The position numbers and the translations under genes were made by a program. Shown here piece after piece: positions 1 through 12,033 of a stretch of DNA of 64,000 nucleotides. Each line of letters opens with the position of its first letter. Positions within the stretch are counted from its first letter, which is position 1. Below the pieces are notes generated by a model. The model was given only the letters and a program-made list of their open reading frames with translations. It ran no database searches and had not been told where the DNA came from. The DNA comes from Alnus glutinosa (lineage: Eukaryota; Streptophyta; Magnoliopsida; Fagales; Betulaceae): contig NC_084892.1 of the NCBI RefSeq assembly GCF_958979055.1, forward strand, positions 5,039,501 to 5,103,500, read 5' to 3'.

Positions 1-58
1 TTTTGTCTTTTATTTTCTGTACGTTGTCAAGTCAAAGACGTCATTAACAAACAACTAT

Positions 59-667
59 AAACACAAATTACTTATCGAAACACAAAAACCTATTTCACCA
101 TTAAGGATCACTTCAAAACACATTTTTAAACTAAAAACAAAGAATACTCTTCAAAACATGTTAACAAAGATCTGTGTTCTTCGACTAGGTCCTTCATGAC
201 ACGCGCCTCTCTATGGTGGAGATCGTTGGAGATTAGTGGTTTTGGCGGTTGTCTACTGCAGAGGGAGGTCTCTGATCGATGAAGGCTCGTGTTTACAGTT
301 TACACGCGCTAGTGCCGATGACAGCTTTTTCCCGACGCCAGTTTCGTTTGATTTCTGTTTGGGTTTTTTGTTTGTTTTTTTGTTTACAATCTGCATTTGT
401 AATGCTCAATTGTTACTGGACTATTTGTTGGCATAGTAGCTAGATTAGCCATCTTTTTCTTTGTTTAGATTGTGCTTAAACGTAAAGAGCGGCTCGAACG
501 TTGTTCATGTAATGTTTGTGTGTTGTTTAGATAGCTGTTTTAAGTCAGATTATTCTGGCTTAGGGTGTATGGGGTCCTGTACCTCTATTCTCTGTAATTG
601 CTTTCGAACGTTCTTCAGTAATATATGGTGACTCAGGTTATCTGTTCAAAAAAAAAAAACACAAATT
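59..667 (+). mobile_element. Possible 5'-truncated LINE or SINE-like retroposon with A tail
   Basis: The stretch from about 70 to 656 ends in a 12-A tail. It appears to be bounded by an 11-bp direct repeat (AAACACAAATT at 59-69 and 657-667), as expected for a target-site duplication from target-primed reverse transcription. The body has no long ORF apart from a 66-codon frame at 236-436 with no recognisable domain. The repeat is A-rich, so chance is possible. The element family is not identified. Confidence 0.4.
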
Positions 668-670
668 CTA

Positions 671-2244
671 TACTCCATCTTGTTTCTTTCTAACAAGCTA
701 GAGAACTTAATTATCATATTAAGTTGGCTTTTCAGAATAGTTAGAAGAAGTTGTTTGGGATGTGAGAAACAGAATTAGGGGGTGATCGGAACAGAAAATT
801 AAAAAGAATGATATGAATGTAGATAAGATTTGTAGCAATTAGCCATGGGGTATAGTTCAACATGTCTAGCTTGTATTGATAGAAAGACAGGTTTGTTTTG
901 GTGTTAGATGCTTTAATTTGTTTTAGCATATGTTGCTGGAATGGGTTGTATATATATATATATAACTCATATATTCATCCAAAAAAAAAAAAAAAAAATT
1001 AAAATGGAGGATCTATAATCGCATATATGAAGATTTACAAAGGGTTTATCAAGGGCCATGGTTAATTCTCATAATAAAGATTTGTCCAAAAACTTATGAT
1101 TAATTAGTGACAATTGATAATGGCATTAATTAGTACTGCGTTTTGCTTTCTTTTCAGCAGTGATGATATATACATACAATCATCATTTGCGGGAAAAAAA
1201 CGTTTAGCAAATGTTGATGAATAGCATATATTATACAATGAACCACTAACCAATGACATTGACAGTTCGGGTGAGTTGGTCCAGCATATATACCAGGCCA
1301 ATTGCTTAATTATTGTTTTGAAATGACTCTACAAAAGACCAAATAATTAATGGAATATATTTATATATCAACGGATTCAACTGTCTCTGTGATCTTGAAT
1401 GAAACCGTTGCTCATTTTGTCAAGTGACCTAGACAGCATCATGACTCCCTTCGATCAATTCAGTGCCTCACTGCGACGGATCCGGATTCTCAGCAATTAA
1501 TTGTTGTTCGAATCGTTAGCAAGTTAAACAGTAAAATTTTTAAAAATCTCTATTTCACTATAACACCGAAAATTAAGAATTGAAATTATTTATAATTGGT
1601 TGTGCATGAGAGGCTAGGGGTTCTTCTGCCGAGAGGGGGCTTACTTAATTGAGAAACCCTTCTATTCGGGCAGAGCCTCCTTTCACAGATCTCGTACAAT
1701 TTTTTTTGGCCCCTCAATCCTTTCTAGGCAAGGGGATTCTAGCTAGGGGACCTGTATCCAAAAATTAGAGCCTCATCTTTTCATGCATTTCCTTTTTTGT
1801 TGGCATGATCACCCCAACCATATATGTTATTGAAGATCTTCAATGGACCCCGGCCATATATCCTATGTCTTACTTATCATGTTATTCTTTGACTTACTAC
1901 ACCATAGCAGAATTCTTTTTCTTGCAGGATCAAATGTCATGCTTATATATAGAACCTTAATTTGTGCTACGTTTGCTTTGGCATCTAATTTACACAATTC
2001 TAATATATAAAAGTTTTTCAGTTTACATTTATCTGAGGCATGAGCTAGCAGGCATCTCCTACCCACCATCTAGTTTATGTTATTATAAATTCTCTTTCTT
2101 TCTTTTTTCCTAGGGTATAATATTTTTTAGATGATTTAATTAAGTACCATCTACATTTCCCCCAAAATAATCAAAGTTTGAGGAGGCTACCAGCCTATGG
2201 TTAAACCTGCTTCCAATATGATGGTTATTTTTATTTTTTATTAA
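671..2244. other. Intergenic, no gene seen
   Basis: AT-rich DNA with short A and T runs and a small TA microsatellite near 949-964. Open frames are short, lack splice context and resemble no family. Nothing further can be supported. Confidence 0.6.
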
Positions 2245-2427
2245 TATACATGTGGTACAGTGGCCACGTGTATTTAGATACACGTGGCGAATTGTACAAT
2301 TCGCCACAACCAGATCTACCACCCCCTGAACATGTGGTCAATTACACGTGGCAAACTGTTCGCCACGTGTACATGCTCCGTAAACGTGGCGAATTGCAAG
2401 TGGCGATTTGCTGAATTTTTTGTAGTG
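2245..2427 (+). mobile_element. CACTA-type transposon terminus with subterminal repeats
   Basis: The segment ends in TTTTTTGTAGTG at 2416-2427, the typical end of plant CACTA (En/Spm) elements, whose opposite end reads CACTACAAAA. The preceding 180 bp is packed with short direct and inverted copies of a motif around CACGTGGCGAATTG. This is the usual organisation of CACTA subterminal transposase-binding repeats. The matching 5' end was not found, so this is a fragment or solo end. The CACGTG cores are also G-box sequences. Confidence 0.55.
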
Positions 2428-3767
2428 ACATGATGGTATTTACTTGAGAATGTTTTCTAAATACTAAAAAAGAAATAAGTTTTCCTTCAAACTGGGTCAG
2501 AACAAATTTCTCAAATACAATGTATTAAATCAATATTGATTGGTTTAAAATGCATATGACTCGATCTATTAATGTTCTCTATTAGGATCACATGCCTTTT
2601 GGACATACATCATTTTAATAGGCTAAGTTGGATGAATTTCTTTCAAATCGGTTCTTCCAATTCAATTTGGAGGAAAAATTTATTCCTAATTAGAAAGAGG
2701 CATTGCAAAGTACATTATAATTTGAAGCTTTTGTGGTCTTGCTATTTGAGAATTAAGATCTAGTTAATCCAGCCAAAGGAGAGGGCATTGGGGAGTGCTA
2801 GGAGGAGAGGGAATTAAGGAGGTTCTAAGTAGCTCAATATAGAAATTATTGGATCTGTGAGTTTCAACTTTTTTCTATAATTTAGAATCGAAATATAAAA
2901 TACGTACAAAATAATTTCTCATAGAAAGAATGACTTGGAGGAAAAATATTGGGAAAGAAAGGATAGCCTCTCCTTTTTTTTTTTTTTTTTGTTAATTTCT
3001 TTGCCTTTTTCCTTTTTTTTTTTTGGGGGGGGGTTTTGGTTTTGGTAATAGCCAAAATCATGTTTTTAGGATTTAATTATTTTCGTGAATGTAATTAAAA
3101 AAATCAACCCAACAGAAGTACATGGATTGAAGTAACTAGCTAGTATAAAAATATCATTAATTTTATGAGTATCAACTAGCTTAGGTGGAAGAAATTAATC
3201 TTATGGATATGATTACTTTAATCATTGCAATTTGATTAAGGACATTCTTGTTCGTTTAAAAAAGAAAATTGTTATTTTGTATTCTTCTAGCATACTTAGC
3301 TGACACGGCATGCTCAATTAACCATTAATTTTTTAATTTTTTTTAACTTAAAATTAATCTAATGATGAATTAATCATGTCACGTCAATTACGCATGCTTA
3401 AGAAAAAAAAAATTAAAAATTAAAAAAAAAAATAACTTTTTCAATATTTTATAGAGTTTGAAACCAGCCGAGTGGAAGGAGACTGACAGGGTGCCATGAT
3501 AGAAATTGTAAAAAGGAACCTTGCCCTCGAATTCCATTAAGAGGCCAATAGAAACCATTTGATTATGATTTATGCAAATCATTTTAATAATTAATTCGAT
3601 GATTCGCTTGTCTAGTCATTTTGATTGTTTGTAATCTTTTGAAAGCTTCAAAGATGTCCCATCTCTTCCAAGTCCAATGCATCTATTTCCCAAACATGTT
3701 TGGTACATGAATTAGGTGAATGACTTTGTTTATATGTATCTGAAAATGCATGACATTAGAATGACAT
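2428..3767. other. Intergenic, no gene seen
   Basis: AT-rich DNA with homopolymer T and A runs around 2974-3024 and 3402-3431. No coding exon or further repeat structure was recognised. Confidence 0.6.
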
Positions 3768-3771
3768 TAAT

Positions 3772-4021
3772 GGTGCGTTTAGTCTCGTAATTTTGCAGGT
3801 CAAATGTACGTTTTTAAATAAAATTATAAAAAGTATTTCATTTGGGAAGGAAATTTGAAAAGGTAGTAGTAATAGGCAATGGAATATGTTTTGAAAAACG
3901 CACGATTTTCAAAACACAATTTTAAATGCCAAATTGGAATCTACGTTTTCATTAATTGCATTTAAAAACTGTTATTTTTTTTTAAGCCATATGTTTTGAA
4001 ATCGCTAAAACAAATAGACAC
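3772..4021. mobile_element. PIF/Harbinger-like MITE, diverged copy
   Basis: An AT-rich 250-bp segment opens with GGTGCGTTTAGTC and closes with an imperfect inverse (CAAATAGACAC). TAAT occurs at both edges (3768-3771 and 4022-4025). Internal motifs such as AAATCGC and AAAACGCA recur in the elements at 46311-46623 and 52547-52872, which suggests one family. This copy is the most decayed. Confidence 0.45.
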
Positions 4022-4025
4022 TAAT

Positions 4026-5139
4026 ACATTAATTAGTTTACATTTTAAGAAAAACCTCTATCATGAGATTTTTTATTTATTTATTTTTAAACAAAATATC
4101 TGAGTATTTAATTGATCAAAGATCACGAACATAAAGTTCTTACACTACAAAACATAAAGCTCTGCAAAATCATAGTCACATGCTATGAGGTTACAAAGTC
4201 ATAGATACAAACAAAATTCTTACAATAAAGTGTTATTTATGACTTTCATATTCTGTTATCCATGTACAAAAATAGTTAAAAAGAATATATGCTTCTAGTA
4301 GACTAGATCTAATACAATGGTAGTTAAATATCCTATAAAAATTTATTTAAACTGGTCGTGAAAGATACCCTCTCACACCTGACTAACCTGCATCCCATAG
4401 ATCGTCCATGAGGGCAGACCTATGGAGAAGAAAACTCTTATTCAAAGCAAAAATTCAATCAGCAAACAGCAGCAATGGCCATGTAGGATATGAATGACAC
4501 AACACGGAAGTAGATGAAATGATGCATAACGGGGATATCAAAATTGTTAATCTGGTCGGATAATACATACAAACAAAAAAACTAGAATAAGAAGGGGATG
4601 ATAAGAACGGAGAGTAGAAAGGGCCAGCTGATCAGAGAGATATATGGTTCAAATTAAAACACTTATCTTCAAATCTTGGTCTATCATGGGATGTTTTAGT
4701 ATGTTCTTTAATTATACTCTCATTTTCTCGTTAACAAGAATCCAGAAACAGTATTAAATTAAAACAAAGAGTGTAAGATGATGTGTTGACTATTTATTTA
4801 TGAGTACCATGAATCAAGACTCAATTGCCTTACAAGACTCTATTTTATCATCAAACTGATAATCATTCATCATTTTTTATTCTCCTTCTTATCAATGAAA
4901 AGGTAGTTTTATTCTGACAAAAAATAATAAAATTAATTTTTTAACAAAATTAAATAATACGTATAAACATTAAACTGCAAACAAGAGGTCTTTAAATAGA
5001 GCCCATTGAAGCTCCGATCCTCCTTCTAGTTCTGCAAACACAGAAGGCATTAATTATTAAAGAGTGGGAAGAATTAATCATATTTACTCCTTAATATATT
5101 ATTATAATTAAGTTTCTCTTTTTGTTTTTTAACAAGTAA

Positions 5140-5198
<59 letters not shown>

Positions 5199-8100
5199 CA
5201 TGCATGTATATATTATCGACATGAAGAAGAAAGGGTGAAAGCAGAAGCGACAAGAAGACAAGAAAAGAATGGAATGTAATTGAAACGGGGAACACGATAA
5301 GAACACAGTAGGGGTTCATTTCTAATCTATAAAGGGCTTTGGGACATGTAGATCACCTAACCACCTGTGTATCCTAGGCATATCTCTCTCTTTTCTCCTT
5401 ATTTTGCAGCATGATGTTGACCAGGAATGCAACCAAAATGACATCGTACGTGATTCATTGCCCTTTCAAGATTACTAGTCATTTCTTTGATTGTAGCCCA
5501 TGGAATTTTTTAATTGAAAATGAGGATAAACGTCCTAAAAAGTCCAAGTGTATAAAAAATGATGTCTAATTAATTATCTCCATAAGAATTTATGGTTCCG
5601 TCCTTAATTTTTATCGATAGATAGAAGCCAAAGCATGAAGACTACTGAAGAGCAACTCTGCCGCATGCAGCTTAGGGCCTCGCGGCAGTACTAAAGCTTC
5701 TCTTCTTTTGTGTACTGCATGTCTGGGTTTTCTTTTTAATTTCTTTCTTTGTTGTCAAATAACAAAATATAGAAAACATTGTAGTATATATGCAATTAAT
5801 TTACTTAAGACACGTCGTTAGATTGTTTGATTGTTTGGACGTACCTTAACTTACGTGTGTTGATTCACATGATAATGTGTTCCACGTACGTTGTGAAATA
5901 ATTAAGACCCCATTTTGTTTTCACAAAAACTAATTATACAAATTATAAAAACATTTGGGTGTAAAGAGGCTAAGATTGGGTTTTTTTTTTTTTTTTTTTT
6001 GTCAAACTTAATATTTCGGCCTTAATTTTAAGATATATGTAACTACGAGTAATGTTACATACTACACTCCTATCTTTTCAATTTTTACTTTGTAGATGTG
6101 GCGGTACCCATTAACCATTGGTTTATTTATTTTTTAAATAATAATTTATGGACACTACCACATCAACCCAGTGAAATGTGAGTATAATATACTATATAGA
6201 AGAGGGGGAGAGAGAGGTCATGGCCCTACGAGGCTACGACCCGGCCTCCCTTGGTTTGTCTCTGTCGATGAGGTAAAATATTTTAATTGAAAATATGGAA
6301 TAAACTGAAGAGTCGGGGTTCGAATTTAAGATTTTTGTTTAGATATCATATTAAATATATATATGTTTTTTTTTAAAAAAAAATTAATAAATTTAATCAT
6401 TTAATTAGCACTAATAACTAATTAAAAAAAAAAAAATCTAGATATGTTGTCTCCTATGGTTGTCAGAATACCAATAATTTATACTTGGTGATAGTCTTTT
6501 TTTTCAAATAAATGAGGCTTAGGGTTACATATAATATATTATAGGCTATAGGTGTAAGATTTATAGGAATAAAAGATTCTGCTGTCGGGTGCTGAATAGA
6601 AAAAAGAAAAAGACTATGAATGTTAGACTACACTTGACCTAACTTGGTCTTTTTTCGACAAAATCGGTCTCCTTCTAGACAGCACATTTATTTTATTATC
6701 TAAGACCTCATTTTCTTGCTTCAAATTAGTTTTTTTCTTTTCTTTTTTAACTCTTAGACGAAGACTTTTTAGTGGAATTTGAAGACCAAATCATATGTCT
6801 TGGAAAATTTTACCACGTCCCCCACCCCCCCTTACACGGTAAGCAAAGCCAGAATAGGTGCTCATGAGTCATGACCACTAAATTGATGATAATTAATCAA
6901 GCTCCCCTTTATGAGAGCAAAGGGACTCCCATGATAACCGATTTGAAATATAGAAATGGAAAATGTCTAAAAGGTGTTATACTAATTTTTTATTACAATC
7001 TTTTACAAACTGACACGGTAGTTTACGTAGCATTTATCACGTCAGTTACAATCAAATTTAACTGTTTAGTGACTAACATGGTAAGTGTTCTTTGAACTGG
7101 CCATGGCACGCCAGTTTATAAGGGGGTTGTAGATAAAGTTGTAGTACCCCTAACAACGCTTTATAAAAATGAAGATTCAGAAAGTGATCGAGATAATTAA
7201 GAGTCAATTTTTGGCATCAAATGTCTATGCGCGCTATTGTGCTTTAAGAAGCACCTAATTACACGTTTTGTTTGATAACATTCTTTCTTTCTACATTTTT
7301 TTTTTTAAAATAAAAAATAAAAAAATATTAACAAACAACACAAAACATTTATAAAACGCTCAAAATTACTTTCAAATTTATGTCACATTATAACATTTTT
7401 TCACACACTCTCTAAAAAGCATTAACAAACAGAGTATAATTTCTAACTTTTACATCTGGGGGGCCGGGATGCCCTCAATGAAGCGTTGTTCTTTGTCCAT
7501 ATAGTTTGTGCGCAGTCTTACACATACATTTGTAATTATTTTTATGGATGGAATCAAATGCACAATAGTTACGTATTTTGGATTTTTAATCATTGTATTA
7601 TGTTGCTTATCAAAATAAGTAATGTTATATTATCATATTTTTATTTCACAATATTGATGTGGCAATTACAATCAATAATTAAATTTTGTTTTTAACAAAG
7701 ACTTATTCAAAAGTTGATTAAGATTGACACTATCAAAATTAGTTGAAGACAAAATTCAAGGCCTAGGTGCCCCTTGGTATCGATCAAGATAATATTGAGT
7801 CATTGACATATGCAATCAAAACTCACCCTCATTTGGATTTTCCCAACATTGGAGGGAACTATTTGATATCTTAGAAAGCAAGATTTTTCTTTTGGCTTTT
7901 AGGGGAACAAACCATTTCAGCAGTTTTTAACTTTATGTACGATTGAGAAGTAGTGTTAAAATATTAATTACATATTTAAATTTATTTATTTATTAATTTG
8001 AGCTTTTAACATCAATGATGATTTAAGATCATGATTTATCATAGCACAAAATCATGAAAGATAAACCAATAGTTTATTCCACACGTAAAATAAAGTAATA

Positions 8101-8497
8101 AAATATTAACTAAATCATTAAATTTACACTTTTTGATCCTTATAAGTAGACAGATTGATAACTTAAAAGAATAAGTTGTTTTTCTCGTAAGACTTTGTAA
8201 TTTTAATATATAAAAAAGGAATCATTTTGCCTTGTTCGTGCTTGGATCTTGGACCCCATGGCCATTCTAGTTTTAAGATTAGCCTTTTGCCTTTAATTAA
8301 TTAATTAAAGCTTTGTTTACATTTTGGTTAGCAGGGTAAAATAGTTCATGATTACCAAATTGAAAGCAAAGGTTGTCTACGTGAATGTGCTCTTCTTTTT
8401 TATTTCCACTATTTTTATTCTGTCATTTTATCCGTACGAAAAAAAAAGTAGGAATATTTGAAAGGTGGTAACCTTATGCAAGAGGGATTTCCTCTTC
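4026..8497. other. Intergenic, no gene seen
   Basis: AT-rich non-coding DNA with the TA microsatellite at 5145-5196, a short GC-rich stem (CTGCCGC ... GCGGCAG) near 5657-5690, and T and A runs. Segments around 6050-6190 and 7620-7690 share 'ATGTTA...' and 'GATGTGGC' words with the MITE at 11069-11245 and may be relics of that family. No exon was recognised. Confidence 0.5.
5145..5196. repeat. (TA)26 microsatellite
   Basis: An uninterrupted TA dinucleotide run of 52 bp. Poly-Tyr/Ile open frames across it are artefacts of the repeat. Confidence 0.95.
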
Positions 8498-8659
8498 GGT
8501 TCAAACGAATGGGAAAGGGAGTCGGTCCTTTATATATAGAGGGTATAATACTCAAGTTGAAACCAATGGGAAAGGAGCCGGTCCTTTATATGTGAAGGGC
8601 AAAATAATTATTTTGTCCTCCACATATAAAGGACCGGCTCCTCTCCCGTTGGTTTCAAC
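8498..8659. repeat. 104-bp near-perfect palindrome with an adjacent direct third copy
   Basis: 8556-8659 is a continuous inverted repeat centred at 8607/8608 on AAAATAATTATTTT. Each 52-bp arm carries GTTGAAACC, GGAGCCGGTCCTTTATATGTG and its complement, with only a few mismatches and essentially no loop. A diverged direct copy of the left arm precedes it at about 8498-8543 (period about 57 bp). It would fold as a long hairpin if transcribed. No coding potential. Confidence 0.85.
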
Positions 8660-10668
8660 TAGAGAGAATCTGTCTCCATGTGAGAGTAATTCTTGTGTGT
8701 ACCAACATTAAGAGCATTTTTATATGGGAGCAAAATGAGTCTCTCACCGATATGTTAAATACTAATAATAATAATCTTTAACATTTTATCTCTCTTCAAT
8801 AAAGAATAAATAAAAAATAATATTTAAATGAAATAGTTAAAATGGCAGTACTAGTGGAGCCATGGCCCCCACAAAAGTTGATATGCGATGATATAGAAGG
8901 TAAGGGCATGTTTAGATAGCATTTTATTTTATATTATTGCATGTTTGGGTAGGTTTTTAAATTCAATTTCTACCAAATTTTATCCAACTTTTTTCAATTC
9001 TGTCACAAGTTCTCTAAACCATCCAAACATAATTTTAAAAAATAAATTTTTTCGTTATTCGTAATTTTGAATATAGTAAAATATAAAAAAAATAAAAAAA
9101 TCCCACATCCAAACAAACCCTAAACGTCGTAAGATGAGTTCCTAACTTCTCCCATTCATATTTTTTATGAATTTAATTCTTTCTAGACAAACTATTTTGA
9201 CACATTGCAAAGACAGACCATTGGCTTACGTTTTGTAGTTTTTCTTTGTCATTTGTTGAATTGCCTTTCATGATTTGGAAATTCACAAACTTGCATATCC
9301 TATTTCATGTTTTTTTTATTTTATCTTTTTCTTTTTTTACAAGTTTAATATATTTATCCTCTCGTTCAAATTTGAAAGAAAAATTGTTGAGAGCTTCAAT
9401 TTATATATTTGATAAGTAATGATTTTAGTACTCTAAAATAGTGTAGGTTGCAATTTCAAACACTTTATTTTTGTATTTTTATTTCTTTTTATACTTATGC
9501 ATACATGTTACCTTACTAATATATTATTCTTGACACATTTCTGAAGTTCAATAGATGTATTCTTTGTGATGCACATATTAGGTTATAAAAAGTTAAGTAT
9601 TCATTACATTTTAATTCTACCCCTTCAAAAATGAATTCTTAACTCCGATACTAGAAAATAGATAGCTAAAATAGAGATTGAAATATATGTGCTTTTGAAA
9701 AAGTTGATGGTTAAAATATTAAAATAATAATAATAATAATAATAAATTGTTGAACCGAATGTGAATGCTCTAATCAAAATAACGACCCAAGAAATACCTA
9801 ATGAAAACCAAACAGCGCCCTAACAATAATTAAAAGAATATCATATTAGCCACCAAATTCTATGGGATTGGCCTAAAACCACTAAAACTCAAAAGTTTGG
9901 ATTAAAAATATTCAATTTGGACTTTACAGTTCACACATGGCCTCTTTAAGCCCCTAATTTATTATATATATAAAAATAAAAATAAAAAGTGAAAGAAAGG
10001 CCTTAAATAATAATAAAATGAGAGGAGACCATTTGACATTTTATGAGTTTAGAAAAGAAAAAAAAATTAAATAATAAAAGTGATGTAGCAGGTTTAAAAT
10101 CTTATAAGATTTCAAACTAAAGCATGACCCTCTTCCCACTGTTTTTTTTTCTTATTTTCTTTCACCACTCCTAATCTTCTGTTTTTTTTCTTCAAAAAAA
10201 AAAAAAACAAAAAAACTTTTGTTTCTTGGTTATATCATTCTTTACTTTTTTTGATATTTGATATTTTATACTTACTATTAAATGTCGTTGATTTTAATCG
10301 GTCATTGTTATGAGTTCGGATCGCTTATCATAATTGTGCCACTGATTTTAATACACAATTAACTAAATCTTAATTACAATCGACTATCTTACAAGAAAGA
10401 TAAAATAGATTAACTATATTATCTATTGAGAATAATATATTAACAAAACTTGAACATAAAAATTTAATTAATAATTTTACATCTTTCGATGATAATTTTA
10501 GAATTAAATTTTAATATTCAATATAAAAATTTATTTATAATAATATTTTAAATTAAAAATGCATCATTTTAACTTTTTGCCTTTTTTTTTATTTGTTCCT
10601 TAATACACACCACTCGGTTTTGTAACAAGATTCCCGCCATTTAAGTGAAATGAAAATGAGTTATTTTA
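8660..10668. other. Intergenic, no gene seen; possible decayed MITE at 8905-9125
   Basis: AT-rich. A segment beginning GGGCATGTTTAGATAGC and ending CCAAACAAACCCTAAA resembles a decayed terminal-inverted-repeat element but has no clear target duplication. A short ATA/AAT trinucleotide run lies near 9720-9745. No exon was recognised. Confidence 0.45.
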
Positions 10669-10780
10669 GGATCAAGATTTAATGTTGTTATATGCTAACG
10701 ATGTAGATAATGCCATATAATTATATTTATAACATGTCATTGTCTACTTCGTTAAAGACAACAACATTAAATCTTGATCC
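10669..10780. repeat. 112-bp inverted repeat (hairpin or MITE)
   Basis: The arms GGATCAAGATTTAATGTTGT and its complement enclose further pairable sequence (AACGATGTAGATAATG / CATTGTCTACTTCGTT) around an AT-rich centre. It resembles a small MITE or a hairpin locus. No ORF. Confidence 0.75.
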
Positions 10781-11068
10781 TTGTCCACCAATGTCACTAT
10801 CCATTTTCATCTTCCATCATGCTCATTAATTGCATTTTCGCTTACTTTAGTTTTGAAAAATTATTTTATTATTTTATTTTTTTTATAGTGTGCGTTGGAA
10901 AAGATTTGTAAAAGGTTGTCTTCTCTGTGTACATGATTATAGAAGGGAGAAAGGAGAAAGGGGAGGGGGGGGAGGGGAATTGAGATGAGAATTTTGACAA
11001 AATTCTTACAAAATGAAAAGGAAACATTGTTTTACAATAGAATATAATTACTTAAACCCACTAAAATT

Positions 11069-11245
11069 AATGTTATATACCACTCTAATATCTCATTTTT
11101 ATCTTGTAATGCTGATGTGGCAAAGTCTAGTGACCATTAGATATATATATAAATTCTGTTAATAAGGGTTGATTCAAAGGCTACTACACCCTAACACGTT
11201 AACATGATAGGGTAAAAGTGAGATATTGGTGTGATATATAACATT
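11069..11245. mobile_element. MITE-like element with about 35-bp inverted termini
   Basis: Termini AATGTTATATACCAC...ATCTCA and TGAGATATTGGTGTGATATATAACATT are imperfect inverse copies enclosing AT-rich DNA with the words GCTGATGTGGCA. No ORF is present. Related words appear near 6050 and 7620. The target duplication is unclear. Confidence 0.55.
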
Positions 11246-11592
11246 GTTTTTATATTACAAATATCTTATTCTACTAAGAGATGTATATTCATGAATTACA
11301 TGTTAAGACACTTTTCCTTTTGCCTCGAGTAATTTCAAGAATTCAAATTTTGGAGTTATAAGGACAGGACTTGAAATGAAGAAAATACATTTTATGATTC
11401 ATTTAAAATTGAGATGTGCTATATATCCTCCTAATGTCTTTTTTTTTTTTTTTTTTTTCTTACTTTTGAAAATCAACATTAGATCTGCGGGACCCCATGA
11501 AAAACCTACAGATCCAATAATGATTTTCAAAAATAAGAGGAGAAGAAAATGATTGAAGAATGAAATGAATCATTTCTTTTTAAATGACACGA

Positions 11593-11596
<4 letters not shown>

Positions 11597-11681
<85 letters not shown>
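11597..11681. repeat. Compound (TA)n(GA)n microsatellite
   Basis: About 27 bp of TA repeat is followed by about 58 bp of GA repeat, immediately before a tandem duplication. Confidence 0.95.
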
Positions 11682-11685
<4 letters not shown>

Positions 11686-11690
11686 AAGAA

Positions 11691-12033
11691 GGGAGAGAAT
11701 GATCTAGGGCTGTATGAACAATCTATACTGAATGATTAAAGTACTATGAAGGGTATGTCCTTTAAACCCCTCCTCTGACAAACAAGCATGTATATATATA
11801 TATATATAATTTATGATGGATACTCCCCAACCACCATGCTCTTAATATTAAACCAAGAGAAGGGAGAGAATGATCTAGGGCTGTATGAACAATCTGTACT
11901 GAATGATTAAAGTACTACGAAGGGTATGTCCTTTAAACCCCTCCTCTGACAAACAAGCATGTATATATATATATATATATATAATTTATGATGGATACTC
12001 CCCAACCACCATGCTCTTAATATTAAACCAAGA
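11691..12033. repeat. Two-copy tandem duplication, 171-bp unit
   Basis: The unit starting GGGAGAGAATGATCTAGGGC occurs at 11691-11861 and again from 11862, nearly identical. The second copy is about 2 bp longer in its internal TA tract. The few substitutions point to a recent duplication. No coding potential. Confidence 0.9.

Noticed and set aside
4142..4152. CACTACAAAAC as a CACTA 5' end
   Set aside because: No matching TTTTGTAGTG end follows, and it cannot pair with the end at 2416-2427 because of order and orientation.
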